64,000 bases of DNA from Desulfoluna sp942491485. GTDB lineage: Bacteria > Desulfobacterota > Desulfobacteria > Desulfobacterales > Desulfolunaceae. The translations under genes were made by a program, and so were the position numbers. The stretch is taken from positions 1 to 64,000 of the forward strand of contig CALOAX010000010.1 of the NCBI GenBank assembly GCA_942491485.1. The letters run 5' to 3'. Below the pieces are notes generated by a model. It worked only from the letters and a program-made list of their open reading frames with translations. It was not told the origin of the DNA and did not search any database. Positions 1 to 7,731 of this stretch are shown piece by piece. Position 1 is the stretch's first letter. Each line of letters starts with the position of its first letter.

Positions 1-211
1 CGGCTGCGCCGCAGGTCTAACCACAGGTGGACCCAGGCCGGGACGAAAGCGAAGGCTTGTAGGGTGCATTTATGCACCAGATTTAATCAACGGAGCGAAG
101 CGACTCCTTGAACCAAGAACCAGGAACGCTTTTTATTTTGCTATTCGCCTGCCCTTATGGCCTGCTTTTTAGCCTTTAGCCTTTAGCCTTTAGTCCTGCT
201 TTTATTTATCT
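1..211. repeat. Intergenic repeat block with TTTAGCC heptamers
   Basis: No gene is visible here. The first 115 bases are a partial copy of the block found twice at 8537-8965 (GGCTGCGCCGCAGGT, then GTAGGGTGCATTTATGCACC, then GCGAAGCGACTCC, then GAACCAAGAAC). It is followed at about 167-196 by tandem TTTAGCC heptamers. The TGCACC/GGTGCA inverted repeat inside it could form a small hairpin. Confidence 0.75.
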
Positions 212-223
212 TTGGAGTGTTTT

Positions 224-772
224 ATGCCCCCCTGGAATCAAGACCGTCTCCTCGCCGCCTGGAACTTTGCCTCACTGGCCCACAAGAACCAGAAGGTCCC
301 CGGCACCGACATCGCCTACATCAATCACATCGGTACCGTTGCCATGGAGGTGATGGGTGCCGTCTCTTCGTCCCCCGAGGGCATTGAGACCCCAGATCTT
401 GCGATCCTCTGCGCCCTGCTTCACGACACCATCGAGGACACCGGGACCTCCTTTGACGAGTTGCAGGAGCTTTTTGGCCAAGGGGTTGCCGAAGGCGTTC
501 AGGCCCTTTCCAAAGACCAGACGCTCCCCACCAAGGACGCACAGATGGCTGACAGCCTTGCCCGTATCAAGGCCTGTCCCAAAGAGGTGTGGATGGTCAA
601 GTTGGCCGATCGGATCACCAACCTTCAGCCCCCGCCCGCCCACTGGACGAAAGAGAAGTGCGCCGCCTATCGCGAAGAAGCGATATCCATCCTCGGGGCC
701 CTGGGGGATGCCCATGCCCTCCTTGCCGAACGGTTGAAGGAGAGGATTGCAGATTACATCCGGTACTGTTGA
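224..772 (+). CDS. RelA/SpoT-like HD-domain (p)ppGpp hydrolase, small (MESH1 type)
   Basis: Single-domain HD phosphohydrolase of 182 residues, probably cytoplasmic. The metal-binding motif HDTIEDT (LLHDTIEDTG, about residue 67) and the later VKLADRITNL motif are those of the hydrolase half of RelA/SpoT enzymes. This suggests removal of the 3'-diphosphate from ppGpp or a related nucleotide. No synthetase, TGS or ACT domain is present, so the length fits the small alarmone hydrolase group. ATG 224 is chosen because GGAG at 214-217 lies six bases upstream; the in-frame TTG at 212 precedes that ribosome site. It stands alone. Substrate is inferred from the family, and other HD nucleotidases remain possible. 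Confidence 0.85.
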   Translation: MPPWNQDRLLAAWNFASLAHKNQKVPGTDIAYINHIGTVAMEVMGAVSSSPEGIETPDLAILCALLHDTIEDTGTSFDELQELFGQGVAEGVQALSKDQTLPTKDAQMADSLARIKACPKEVWMVKLADRITNLQPPPAHWTKEKCAAYREEAISILGALGDAHALLAERLKERIADYIRYC

Positions 773-959
773 CCCCTGGGTTAATGGCTTGTGATCAATG
801 TTATTTTGTGTTGATCAATGAATTGATGTTTCGTATGAATCCTTGAGGCAGAAGGCCTCCCTTTTCTGGTGCCTTGCATATAAGCGCTCTCGAAACGTGC
901 ACTATTCGGGAGATGGGCTCGCACATACACTCTGCATGAAAAGATAAAGGAGTCTGGTC

Positions 960-1202
960 ATGACCGTTGAAATCGTTCGAGACGTGCTGGCGTGGTGTGC
1001 CGTGATGAATTATGCGGCGCTTTTGGTGTGGTTCCTGATTTTTTCCAGGGCCCATGACTGGATGTACATTCTGCACAGCCGGTGGTTCAGCGTATCCGAA
1101 GAACAGTTTGACGCCATCCATTACGCCTGCATGGCAATCTACAAGGTGGGCATTTTTTTGTTTGTCCTTTCTCCGTACCTGGCGCTGCGGCTTTTCGTGT
1201 GA
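960..1202 (+). CDS. DUF6868-like small membrane protein
   Basis: An 80-residue protein with two hydrophobic segments (about residues 5-28 and 58-78) joined by the charged stretch HSRWFSVSEEQFDAIHYACM. The HSRWF..S.E.FDAIHY core and the C-terminal PYLALR match my memory of the DUF6868 family, whose function is unknown. AAAGGAG lies just upstream of the ATG. The gene ends about 70 bases before the potassium-channel gene on the same strand, so the two may be co-transcribed. Upstream, around 872-888, are 17 bases identical to the arm of the mobile repeat at 41627-41863. Confidence 0.75.
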   Translation: MTVEIVRDVLAWCAVMNYAALLVWFLIFSRAHDWMYILHSRWFSVSEEQFDAIHYACMAIYKVGIFLFVLSPYLALRLFV

Positions 1203-1274
1203 TCCGTCACCCAGAGCCGACGCCGATTCGCATGTGTTGAGCTGATGGCGGCTTAACATCGGTGGAGACAACCC

Positions 1275-1625
1275 ATGGATTTTACCTTTTCATTTATTCG
1301 CCTCTTTTTCTGGGCCTTATACCTTGCCTCACCACTGATTGTGTTTTTGGTCCTGACCATCGTGGCCATGGGGCAATGGGTGGGGCGCTTGGAAAAATGG
1401 AATCGCTTCGACGCCCTTTATTGGTCGTTCATCACCGCAACAACCGTAGGCTACGGCGATATTTGCCCCACACGTCGCTCCTCAAAAATGCTGTCCGTTG
1501 CCATCGCCCTGACGGGCATTCTCTTCACAGGCCTTCTTGTGGCCCTTGCCCTTCATACGGCGACCATGGCCTTTGCTGAGCATGTGGATATGGCGGCTGT
1601 GCAGGAGATCAAGGAAAGGTTTTAA
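1275..1625 (+). CDS. Two-helix potassium channel
   Basis: A 116-residue inner-membrane protein with a hydrophobic helix (about 8-34), a pore loop with the selectivity filter TTATTVGYGD, and a second helix (about 74-97). This is the minimal KcsA-like 2TM K+ channel core and should work as a homotetramer. The C-terminal tail (EHVDMAAVQEIKERF) is short and has no RCK/TrkA-N regulatory domain, so gating by ligand is not evident. GGAG precedes the ATG by seven bases. It probably shares a transcript with the DUF6868-like gene. Ion selectivity is inferred from the filter sequence. Confidence 0.9.
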   Translation: MDFTFSFIRLFFWALYLASPLIVFLVLTIVAMGQWVGRLEKWNRFDALYWSFITATTVGYGDICPTRRSSKMLSVAIALTGILFTGLLVALALHTATMAFAEHVDMAAVQEIKERF

Positions 1626-1667
1626 GGGGTCGAAAGGCTAAAGGCGAAGGGCAACTATTCAGCTCAT

Positions 1668-1839
1668 GCCTCCGGCGGCCCTGCCGGGGGCCAAATTTTT
1701 GAAAAGTTTGATAAACAGGTTTTAAAGAAATGTCGATGGTAGCCCTTGAATCAAAAGCGGATATGGTTTGCTCCGAGGAACGAGAGGCAAAGCGTATCCG
1801 TTAACCGCTTTCAAGGTGGCACACCTTGCCGCCGGAGGC
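1668..1839. repeat. Bracket repeats: type A (1668-1723) and type B (about 1761-1839)
   Basis: The type A copy begins GCCTCCGGCGGC and contains a CTTTTGAAAAG-like palindrome (here AATTTTTGAAAAGTTT). The type B copy contains CGAGGAACGAGAGGC and CAAGGTGGCACACCTTG, and ends GCCGCCGGAGGC at 1839, facing the next gene. Together they fill the gap between the K+ channel and the monooxygenase gene. Confidence 0.85.
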
Positions 1840-1850
1840 TTTCTTGGATG

Positions 1851-2195
1851 TTACACAAGGGCGACATTGGAGTCTTCCGGCGCTTCGCCTCTTTTGTCAT
1901 GGCTATAATCCCGGATGACGCTGGCCACACGGATTCGGTAAGATTCAAAAAGAGAATCCTTGCCGGTCTTCTGGGCCGCGCGGTGGTCCAGCATGGTGCG
2001 CCACGACTCGATGGATGCCTCGCTCTCCCAGAAGGAGAGGCTGAGGATCTTCCGTTCGTCGCTCAAGCTCTGGAACCTCTCAATGGAGACAAAGCCTTCC
2101 CGGCTCTCCAGAAACGCCTTAATCTCTGCGGCGATCTTTATGTACCCGGCCTTGCCTTCGTCCTTGGGCGTCACTTCAAATATTACAGCAAACAT
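1851..2195 (-). CDS. Antibiotic biosynthesis monooxygenase (ABM) fold protein
   Basis: A 114-residue protein starting MFAVIFEVTP, with the pattern of the ABM/dimeric alpha-beta barrel superfamily: a first strand, a helix with FLESREGFVSIERFQS, a strand with KILSLSFWESEASIESW, and a final helix and strand. Members are small dimeric cytoplasmic proteins, some oxygenases and some of unknown role. The family is clear but the substrate is not. The longer open frame (to 2276) runs into a type A repeat. The ATG at 2195 has AAGGTG just upstream and is the better start. The gene is bracketed by inverted GCCTCCGGCGGC edges. Confidence 0.8.
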   Translation of the reverse strand: MFAVIFEVTPKDEGKAGYIKIAAEIKAFLESREGFVSIERFQSLSDERKILSLSFWESEASIESWRTMLDHRAAQKTGKDSLFESYRIRVASVIRDYSHDKRGEAPEDSNVALV

Positions 2196-2229
2196 TTTTT
2201 CACCTTTGGTAACTATACAGCTCAAAGTT

Positions 2230-2285
2230 GCCTCCGGCGGCCCTGCCGGGAACCAAACTTTTGAAAAGTTTGACAAACAGGTTTT
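2230..2285 (+). repeat. Type A bracket repeat
   Basis: Copy of the GCCTCCGGCGGC edge plus CCCTGCCGGG plus the perfect palindrome AAACTTTTGAAAAGTTT, ending GACAAACAGGTTTT. Its edge lies 35 bases upstream of the start of the minus-strand ABM gene, so it overlaps that gene's likely promoter region. Confidence 0.9.
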
Positions 2286-2470
2286 GAGCTCGGTTTCGAT
2301 TGCATCACCGATGTTCGCAATCCATTCGTTGCATCGGGCATCCTAGTGGTTTTAGGATTGGATCGGTACGACCAGTGAATAGTAAGTGGTGAGTAGTGAA
2401 TAGGTTAAAAACCATGAAGAGCATGAAGCGCCCTTCGGGCTGCATGACGGGGGGGAAAAACCTCCGTCGC

Positions 2471-2566
2471 TGTTCACGGGCGCAGCCCGTCAGCAAATGT
2501 GTAGGGGCGAAGCCCCGGAGCATTTGCAAACCGGCTTTCAAGGTGGCTCACCTTGCCGCCGGAGGC
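2471..2566 (-). repeat. Type B/C bracket repeat facing ogt
   Basis: Carries the hairpin CACGGGCGCAGCCCGT, the AGCAAATG/CATTTGC arms, the stem AAGGTGGCTCACCTT and the edge GCCGCCGGAGGC at 2555-2566. The edge abuts the 3' end of ogt, 14 bases from its stop. Upstream, about 2395-2470, are CATGAAGAGCATGAAG short repeats. Confidence 0.85.
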
Positions 2567-2579
2567 TGGCTTGGGAAGA

Positions 2580-3056
2580 TCAGGTACGCTCCAGTTCAAT
2601 CAGCTTCTCTTTGATGGCAAGCCCGTGGGCAAATCCCGTGAGCTTGCCGCTGGCCCCCACCACCCGGTGGCAGGGTACGATAAGGGGGATGGGGTTCTTG
2701 CTGTTTGCCATGCCCACGGCCCGCGAGGCGTTTTCGTTGCCGATGGCCCGGGCGATCTCCTTGTAGCTTCGAAGCTCACCAAAGGGTATCCGTGACAGCT
2801 CCCTCCATACCCGCTTCTGAAAGTCCGTCCCCGAAGGGTTCAGCACCACATGAAAGTCTTTCAGATCCCCCTTAAAATAGGCCTGTATCTGACGAACAGT
2901 CTCTTCAAAGAATGCGTCATTTCGAATCCAGTCTGGCGAGATTTCAAAGGCCCGCTTGCCCTCACCCGTGCAGAGGTGAAGGTGAGAGAGCCCACCCTTA
3001 TCACCAACCAGAATTACCTCGCAAAATGGGCCTTGAAATTGTGTGTAAAAGGTCAT
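2580..3056 (-). CDS. ogt: Methylated-DNA--[protein]-cysteine S-methyltransferase
   Basis: A 158-residue suicide alkyltransferase that repairs O6-alkylguanine by moving the alkyl group to its own cysteine. The active-site motif IPLIVPCHRVVG is intact, with the GFAHGL(A)IKEKLIELE C-terminal helix. The DNA-binding helix region FQKRVWRELSRIPFGELRSYKEIARAIGN is also typical. It lacks the Ada N-terminal domain. ATG 3056 is preceded by AGGAT. It lies beside the Ada-AlkA fusion on the same strand but is separated from it by two bracket repeats, so the two are probably independent transcripts of one repair locus. Confidence 0.95.
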   Translation of the reverse strand: MTFYTQFQGPFCEVILVGDKGGLSHLHLCTGEGKRAFEISPDWIRNDAFFEETVRQIQAYFKGDLKDFHVVLNPSGTDFQKRVWRELSRIPFGELRSYKEIARAIGNENASRAVGMANSKNPIPLIVPCHRVVGASGKLTGFAHGLAIKEKLIELERT

Positions 3057-3096
3057 GGTTATCCTTTAATACAGGCTGTAGGGATAATAAACAGCT

Positions 3097-3264
3097 GCCT
3101 CCGGCGGCAAGGGGATGATCCCCTTGACCCCAGAATGCATCCGGTTCGCCTGCGCTCACCGTCTGCGAAGCAGCTTTTAAGGCGGATGCAATTTGACCCG
3201 AGGCACGAGGGGCAAGGTGCATTCGCAAACAGCTTTCGAGGTGGCTCACCTCGCCGCCGGAGGC
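3097..3264. repeat. Pair of bracket repeats between ogt and Ada-AlkA
   Basis: The first copy starts GCCTCCGGCGGC at 3097 and carries CAAGGGGATGATCCCCTTG. The second runs to GCCGCCGGAGGC at 3264 with GACCCGAGGCACGAGGGGC and CGAGGTGGCTCACCTCG. The two edges point away from each other, towards their neighbouring genes. Confidence 0.9.
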
Positions 3265-3279
3265 TGCTTTTTTGGGCTC

Positions 3280-4737
3280 TTATGCCTTCATATTCCAGAG
3301 GCACAGTGTGGCATAGCTTCGGTATGGGCGCCAGGCTTCGGCCATGGTGAGGATCTCTTTTTTGGATGGCGGTTTCTCGCCATGAGTCAGGGCTTTGATG
3401 ACGCCAAGGTCGGTGGCCGGAAAGCAGTCTTTCATGCCGAGGCCCCGCATGGCCACGTAGTGAACGGTCCAGTCACCGATGCCCTTGAGGGCTGAAAAGT
3501 CCCGGTGAAACGCCTCGAAGGATTGGTTGGGCGACAGGTTGACCGTCTTGTCCAAAATGGCGCTGATGGTTGTTTTAAGGGTGCCTTGTCGGGTCTGAGT
3601 GATGCCTGTGCCGGAGAGATCGAGATCGAAGAGCTCTTGGGCGTTGGGGAAGAAACGGGTAAGGCCTGGTGGAAATCCATTGCCTGTCTCAAGGCCCGCC
3701 TTTTCGGCAATGCGACCGGCCAGGGTGGTGGCGGCTTTGACGGTGATCTGCTGGCCGAGGATGGCTCGAATGACAAACTCAAACGGATCAAAGGCCACGG
3801 GCAGTCGTGGTACGTGGCCGTCAGTCATGCCCTTTGACATGATGTCATGGGTTGCGAGCTGGGGGTTGATTCGGGAAAAGTCGGTGTCCAGGTCGAACAT
3901 CCTTCGAACGCGGTTGTGGACCTCCATGTAGCAGCGGATATCGTCACAGTCGATGCGAAGCTCAAGGGCTGACTCTGCGGGGTTGTCGGTGACGGTGAAA
4001 TACCCGCATGTCTTTTCTGTTCGAAAGGTCCGGCTGTAGCTCTTTTCCGTCACCACCTCCACGCCGTCGATGGCCCTTATGCGAAGAAAGGAGAGGACCT
4101 GACCAAAGTCCAAGGGCTTTTTGTAGGGGAGGAGGAGCCGTGTCAGGGGGTTTCCACTGAGTGGTTCCGCCATCTCTTCCGTGGTCTCGTCACCGCGTAT
4201 GCCGGAGGGCGTCTTGCCGAACACCTTTTTAACGACGTCGTTAAACTGCCGGATGGACCCAAAGCCGGAGGCGTAGGCGATATCCGTGATGCTCTGCTCT
4301 GAGTAGATGAGAAGCTTCTTGGCAAAGAGCGCTTTGTGATACCGGGCGATGGCGACAGGAGGAACGCCCAGGTTGTCCATAAAAAGCTTACGCAGGTGGC
4401 GATCCGATATCCCGACTTCGGAAGCTAACGCTTCAAGGGAGTGGTCGTGAAGGTACCCGCCGTAGATTTTCTCCAGGGCCGCTCCCACAAGAAAGGTCCC
4501 GTCAACGTTGCCGTTGTAATAGGCCACTTCCACATCGGGCCTGCAGCGATAACATGGGCGAAATCCCTGCTCCAGGGCTTGGAAAAGCGTCTCAAAGTAG
4601 AGGACGTTCTTCTCTTTGGCCACCGGAGACGGGCACGACGGACGGCAGAAAATCCCCGTGGTCTTCACCCCGAAGAAGAACCTCCCGTCGTAGTTCTTGT
4701 CTTTGGCCTCCCTGGCCTGTCTGTATTCCTGCAGCAT
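3280..4737 (-). CDS. Ada-type regulator fused to AlkA DNA-3-methyladenine glycosylase
   Basis: A 485-residue fusion. Residues 1-75 are the Ada zinc-binding, methyl-phosphotriester-accepting domain with Cys31, Cys35, Cys62 and Cys65 (FCRPSC and PCYRC). About 85-185 is an AraC-type helix-turn-helix pair (SLEALASEVGISDRHLRKLF; SITDIAYASGFGSIRQFNDVV). About 205-310 is the AlkA N-terminal domain. About 320-480 is the HhH-GPD glycosylase with GIGDWTVHYVAMRGLG and the catalytic Asp in FPATDLG. It should sense methylated phosphate, activate transcription and excise alkylated purines. Start 4737 is chosen because the domain begins there; the longer frame runs through a repeat. It lacks the Ada methyltransferase domain, which the neighbouring ogt supplies. 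Confidence 0.93.
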   Translation of the reverse strand: MLQEYRQAREAKDKNYDGRFFFGVKTTGIFCRPSCPSPVAKEKNVLYFETLFQALEQGFRPCYRCRPDVEVAYYNGNVDGTFLVGAALEKIYGGYLHDHSLEALASEVGISDRHLRKLFMDNLGVPPVAIARYHKALFAKKLLIYSEQSITDIAYASGFGSIRQFNDVVKKVFGKTPSGIRGDETTEEMAEPLSGNPLTRLLLPYKKPLDFGQVLSFLRIRAIDGVEVVTEKSYSRTFRTEKTCGYFTVTDNPAESALELRIDCDDIRCYMEVHNRVRRMFDLDTDFSRINPQLATHDIMSKGMTDGHVPRLPVAFDPFEFVIRAILGQQITVKAATTLAGRIAEKAGLETGNGFPPGLTRFFPNAQELFDLDLSGTGITQTRQGTLKTTISAILDKTVNLSPNQSFEAFHRDFSALKGIGDWTVHYVAMRGLGMKDCFPATDLGVIKALTHGEKPPSKKEILTMAEAWRPYRSYATLCLWNMKA

Positions 4738-4773
4738 GATCGTCTCTTTGACAGAAATGGGTGAAAAATCGAT

Positions 4774-4874
4774 GCCTCCGGCAGCCAAGGGCTGAGCCCT
4801 TGGAACCCAGGTTCGCAAATGTTCTGAGCCTTCGTTCCTCGGCTCTTCACATTTGCTGACGGGCTTCGCCCGTG
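4774..4874 (+). repeat. Type C bracket repeat upstream of Ada-AlkA
   Basis: Full-length type C copy: edge GCCTCCGGCAGC, stem CAAGGGCTGAGCCCTTGG, ACCCAGG spacer, GCAAATG/CACATTTGC outer stem, inner GAGCC/TCGTTCCTC/GGCTC hairpin, and final ACGGGCTTCGCCCGT hairpin. The edge is 36 bases from the Ada-AlkA start codon. Confidence 0.9.
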
Positions 4875-5137
4875 GGTACACCGCGATAATCATTATGCCG
4901 TCTTCCCCGGCAGCAAGGAGTGCGAGGCCATGTGATCTGCCTGAAATGTAAGATGGCACGTCGGCTTTCGAAGGACCGGGTGACCGGGGAACCATGTGTG
5001 TATTTCGACACCATTTGAGGGTGCTTTTATCTGAATGACTCCGAACATTTGTTACCTGCTTGTCCATGCATAACGTCCCTTTCAGGAAGCTGGCAAGCGG
5101 TTTTCGGAGATGGCATTTATTTACATTACATACCTAT

Positions 5138-5382
5138 CCCGGATATTTCACGAGTTGAGTGCACCTATATTCAAGGCATCAGAGTTGCAGATGTAGTGGT
5201 TTACCTCAAAGCTCTGATAACGCAGAAGGTGGGTGCACTCGGCTCGCCCGAAGGGTGAGAAAAGCGAGCAGAAAACCGTGAATTGAGTTTTGTGTTTTTG
5301 AAATGTGTTAATTTTATACAGTAACTGCCAGTAATAACATGTTGTTGCTTTGATTGAATTGTTTTCTCATGAAATATTCGGG
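5138..5382 (+). mobile_element. MITE-like element, copy 1 (245 bp)
   Basis: Left terminal inverted repeat CCCGGATATTTCACGAG at 5138, right end CTCATGAAATATTCGGG at 5366-5382. Both sides are flanked by CTAT (5134-5137 and 5383-5386), read as a target-site duplication. Inside the left end is a long foldable arm: GAGTGCACC pairs with GGTGCACTC, and ATCAGAG pairs with CTCTGAT. No coding capacity is seen. It shares ends and arm structure with copies at 16105, 41627 and 53080. Confidence 0.85.
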
Positions 5383-5772
5383 CTATGTGAAGGGGGTGTC
5401 ATAGGTGACAGTGTCGTCACAGGGGAATCGATGAAATGTATGGAAGGGAAAAAAAGAGTCTGGATTCAGTAAAAGACGTGAATGATGGGAGGGCATGTAG
5501 GGTGCATTTATGCACCAGGGATAACATGACGGAGCGAAGCGACTCCTCTACCTATAGCCTATGACCGATAACCGTTTTTTCTGAGCAGAGCGACCCCACT
5601 GCCGCCCCCCGGCAATGAGGTGCCGGGGGTGGAGCAGGAGGCTGAAACCGGAGATCGTTCGGCCAGAATCAAACAGGCTTCGAAGGGGTTGTTTGAGTCG
5701 ATGTTCAGGCAAAACAACGAAGCGCCCTGCGGGCTGCACGAAGAAGGCGGAGGTATAATCCGCGCCGTTATT
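5383..5772. other. Gene-free stretch with GTGCATTTATGCAC repeat
   Basis: No convincing gene. At about 5497-5548 is the GTAGGGTGCATTTATGCACC and GCGAAGCGACTCC block also seen at 60-115, 8690-8735 and 8920-8965. At 5611-5632 is GGCAATGAGGTGCCGGGGGT, which can form a weak hairpin. Confidence 0.6.
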
Positions 5773-5866
5773 CACGGGCGCAGCCCGTCAGCAAATGTGT
5801 AGGGGCGAAGCCCCGGAGCATTTGCGAACCTGGGGTCCAGGGGCTCAGCCCCTGGCCGCCGGAGGC
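5773..5866 (-). repeat. Type C bracket repeat abutting the permease stop
   Basis: Runs from CACGGGCGCAGCCCGT through AGGGGCGAAGCCCCGGAGC and CCAGGGGCTCAGCCCCTGG to GCCGCCGGAGGC at 5866. Only six bases separate the edge from the permease stop codon. The GGGGCT/AGCCCC hairpin would lie just after the stop in the mRNA and could end transcription or protect the 3' end. Confidence 0.9.
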
Positions 5867-5872
5867 AGGCCC

Positions 5873-6550
5873 TTAGTGGCCGCTGGCGCTCATCTTTCTC
5901 TCCACGGCAGCCAGGACCTGGGAGATGATGAAGGTAAGGGCTAAGTAGACCACGCCGGCACCGAAGAGGAACTGGACGTAATCGTAGTATCGGGCGCCCA
6001 TGACCTTGGCGGAGTACATCAGCTCTCCGGCTCCGATGACGGAGACCAGGGAGGAGTCCTTGAGAAGGACGATGAACTCGTTGCACAAAGGGGGGATGAT
6101 CCTGCGGAACGCCTGGGGCAGGATGACGTCCTTCATGGCCCGACCGTGGGACATGCCCAGAGAGCGCGCGGCTTCCATCTGTCCTTTGGGGACGGCCTGG
6201 ATGCCAGCCCGGACGATCTCAGCAACATAGGCCCCAGAGTTGATGCCCAGGGCGATGATCCCTGCCTTCATGGGGGTTGGGTTGATGGGGTTGCCTGTCA
6301 CGGCCAGGAAGATCTGGGGGAGGCCGAAGTAGATGAAGAAAATCTGAAGCAGCATGGGGGTGCCGCGCAGCACGTAGACATAGACACTCGAGACGGCCCG
6401 GATAAGCCGGTTTCTCGAGATGCGGCCCATCCCGGCAAGGCAGCCTAAGATAATGCCGATAATCAGGGCGCCCGAGGTCAGTTGGATGGTGACCACGGCC
6501 CCTTTGAGCAAAAACAACTTGTGCTGCCAAACCAGCGCAAAATCAATCAC
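5873..6550 (-). CDS. Polar amino-acid ABC transporter permease (HisM/GlnP type)
   Basis: A 225-residue inner-membrane subunit with about five hydrophobic helices and the cytoplasmic EAA loop EAARSLGMSHGRAMKDVILPQAF that docks the ATPase. The YVYVLRGTPMLLQIFFIYFGLP stretch is typical of the His/Glu/Gln/Arg-type permeases (TIGR01726 group). It lies downstream of a matching binding-protein gene on the same strand, 416 bases apart, with a palindrome and a bracket repeat between. No ATPase gene follows: the next feature is a bracket repeat and then the gene-free stretch. The ATPase must be encoded elsewhere or shared. Substrate is not readable. Confidence 0.92.
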   Translation of the reverse strand: MIDFALVWQHKLFLLKGAVVTIQLTSGALIIGIILGCLAGMGRISRNRLIRAVSSVYVYVLRGTPMLLQIFFIYFGLPQIFLAVTGNPINPTPMKAGIIALGINSGAYVAEIVRAGIQAVPKGQMEAARSLGMSHGRAMKDVILPQAFRRIIPPLCNEFIVLLKDSSLVSVIGAGELMYSAKVMGARYYDYVQFLFGAGVVYLALTFIISQVLAAVERKMSASGH

Positions 6551-6572
6551 TGTGATGATCCTTTATGGGATT

Positions 6573-6676
6573 GCCTCCGGCGGGCAGGGGATTTTTAGCC
6601 TAAGTGGCTTCGCCACCCCTGCACCTCAGGTTGCGTTCACCCTTCCCCCTCGTTTCTCGGGTTAAGGGTGAACGCG
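6573..6676 (+). repeat. Type C bracket repeat between binding protein and permease genes
   Basis: Edge GCCTCCGGCGGG 23 bases upstream of the permease start. It continues through TGGCTTCGCCA and ends in a variant terminal stem in which CGTTCACCCTT pairs with AAGGGTGAACG around CCCCCTCGTTTCTCGGGTT. The inserted copy splits what is normally a tight operon. Confidence 0.8.
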
Positions 6677-6787
6677 AATTTTTAAAACGTGCTGTATGCC
6701 TGTTTGCAAGATAGTCATCATAAAAACAGACAAAACAGTTATTCCGGCAATGGGTGCCGGAATGAATAATAAAGACAGAATAATGCA

Positions 6788-6819
6788 TTCAACCCAACCG
6801 GTGGACCGGTTGGGTTGAA
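6788..6819. promoter_or_regulatory. Perfect 15-bp inverted repeat between transport genes
   Basis: TTCAACCCAACCGGT and its exact complement ACCGGTTGGGTTGAA are separated by only GG. It lies about 150 bases downstream of the binding-protein stop and upstream of the permease. There is no T-run on the transcribed strand. It may be an mRNA-stabilising or partial-termination hairpin giving more binding protein than permease, or an operator. The role is inferred; the palindrome is seen directly. Confidence 0.7.
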
Positions 6820-6877
6820 GTCCGGGCTTGTTTGCATCAGCCCGGATAAAACGGATTGTACCTCAGCCTCGGTTTTC

Positions 6878-6966
6878 CACGGGCGCAGCCCGTAAGCAAA
6901 TGTGAAGGGGCGAGGAACGAGCCCCGGAGCATTTGCAAACCTGGGGTCCAGGGGATCATCCCCTGG
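6878..6966 (-). repeat. Type C bracket repeat, edge lost, at the binding-protein stop
   Basis: CACGGGCGCAGCCCGT hairpin, GCAAATG/CATTTGC arms, CGAGGAACGAG and CCAGGGGATCATCCCCTGG. The usual GCCGCCGGAGGC edge is missing, and the CCCTGG arm runs directly into the TTA complement of the stop codon (6967). Confidence 0.8.
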
Positions 6967-7731
6967 TTAGACGCCCCATTTGGTGCGGAGCTTGGCGATG
7001 GTGCCGTCGGCTTCGAGCTTTTCGATGGCCTTGTTGAGGGCGTCGAGGAGCTCGGGGGAGCCTTTGCGCACGATGGCGGCGGTCTCTTCGTAGCTGAGGG
7101 GCTTTTCAAAGAGGGTGAACTCGGGCTTCTTGGCGTAGTTCTCAGCGATGGCCATGTCGAGGGATGCACCCTGAACCGCGCCGTTTTTCACCATCATGAC
7201 AGCGATGTTGGCGTCGTCCACGATCTGAACGGTGGCGCCTTCGATTTTCTTGGCTGCTTCAGCGCAGGTGGAGCCCATCTGAGCTGCAACGCGCTTGCCA
7301 GCGAGGTCGGCCTGGGTCTTGATAACGGAGTCCACCTTGGTGAGGATCACGGAACCGTTTTTGTAGTAGGGGGTGGTGAAGTCGACGCTTGCCTTACGCT
7401 CTTCGGTGACGGAGAAGCTGGACATGCCCAGGTTCACCTGCTTGTTCTTCACCGCGATGATGATGGAATCAAAGCCCATGGCCTGGAACTTGGTCTTGAG
7501 GCCAAGCTCTGCTGCCACGGCGTTGATGAGGTCGATATCGAAGCCCACAATTTCGTTGGTGGCGGGATCCACGCTTTCAAAGGGGGGGTAGTCGGGGCTG
7601 GTACCGATGGTGAGAACGCCGGTCTCTTTGATCTTTGCCCAGTTCTTATCCGCGGCGGAAGCCGTGGAGATGCTTGCAATGCATACCGCTGCCATGACCA
7701 TCACGGTCATCAGTTTTGTCAATTTTGCCAT
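6967..7731 (-). CDS. Amino-acid ABC transporter substrate-binding protein
   Basis: A 254-residue periplasmic binding protein (family 3, SBP_bac_3). Residues 1-27 form a Sec signal peptide with cleavage likely after ASA. The mature start ADKNWAKIKETGVLTIGTSPDYPPFESVD, the EIVGFDIDLINAVAAELG motif (Asp contacting the amino group) and SFSVTEERKASVDFTTPYY are diagnostic. It delivers an amino acid to the permease encoded downstream. Binding-site residues do not let me choose the ligand; the permease type suggests a polar amino acid. The start is ATG 7731 with AGGAGGAG a few bases upstream, a strong ribosome site consistent with high expression. Confidence 0.95.
   Translation of the reverse strand: MAKLTKLMTVMVMAAVCIASISTASAADKNWAKIKETGVLTIGTSPDYPPFESVDPATNEIVGFDIDLINAVAAELGLKTKFQAMGFDSIIIAVKNKQVNLGMSSFSVTEERKASVDFTTPYYKNGSVILTKVDSVIKTQADLAGKRVAAQMGSTCAEAAKKIEGATVQIVDDANIAVMMVKNGAVQGASLDMAIAENYAKKPEFTLFEKPLSYEETAAIVRKGSPELLDALNKAIEKLEADGTIAKLRTKWGV

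Noticed and set aside
4774..4874. Riboswitch or tRNA-like fold in the bracket repeat
   Set aside because: Three hairpins are present, but there is no match to tRNA or to any riboswitch consensus I know, and copies lie on both sides of genes and in both orientations.
5138..5382. Integron attC-like site
   Set aside because: GTT and AAC elements occur in the arm, but order and spacing do not match attC, and two copies show a 4-bp target duplication, which fits transposition instead.
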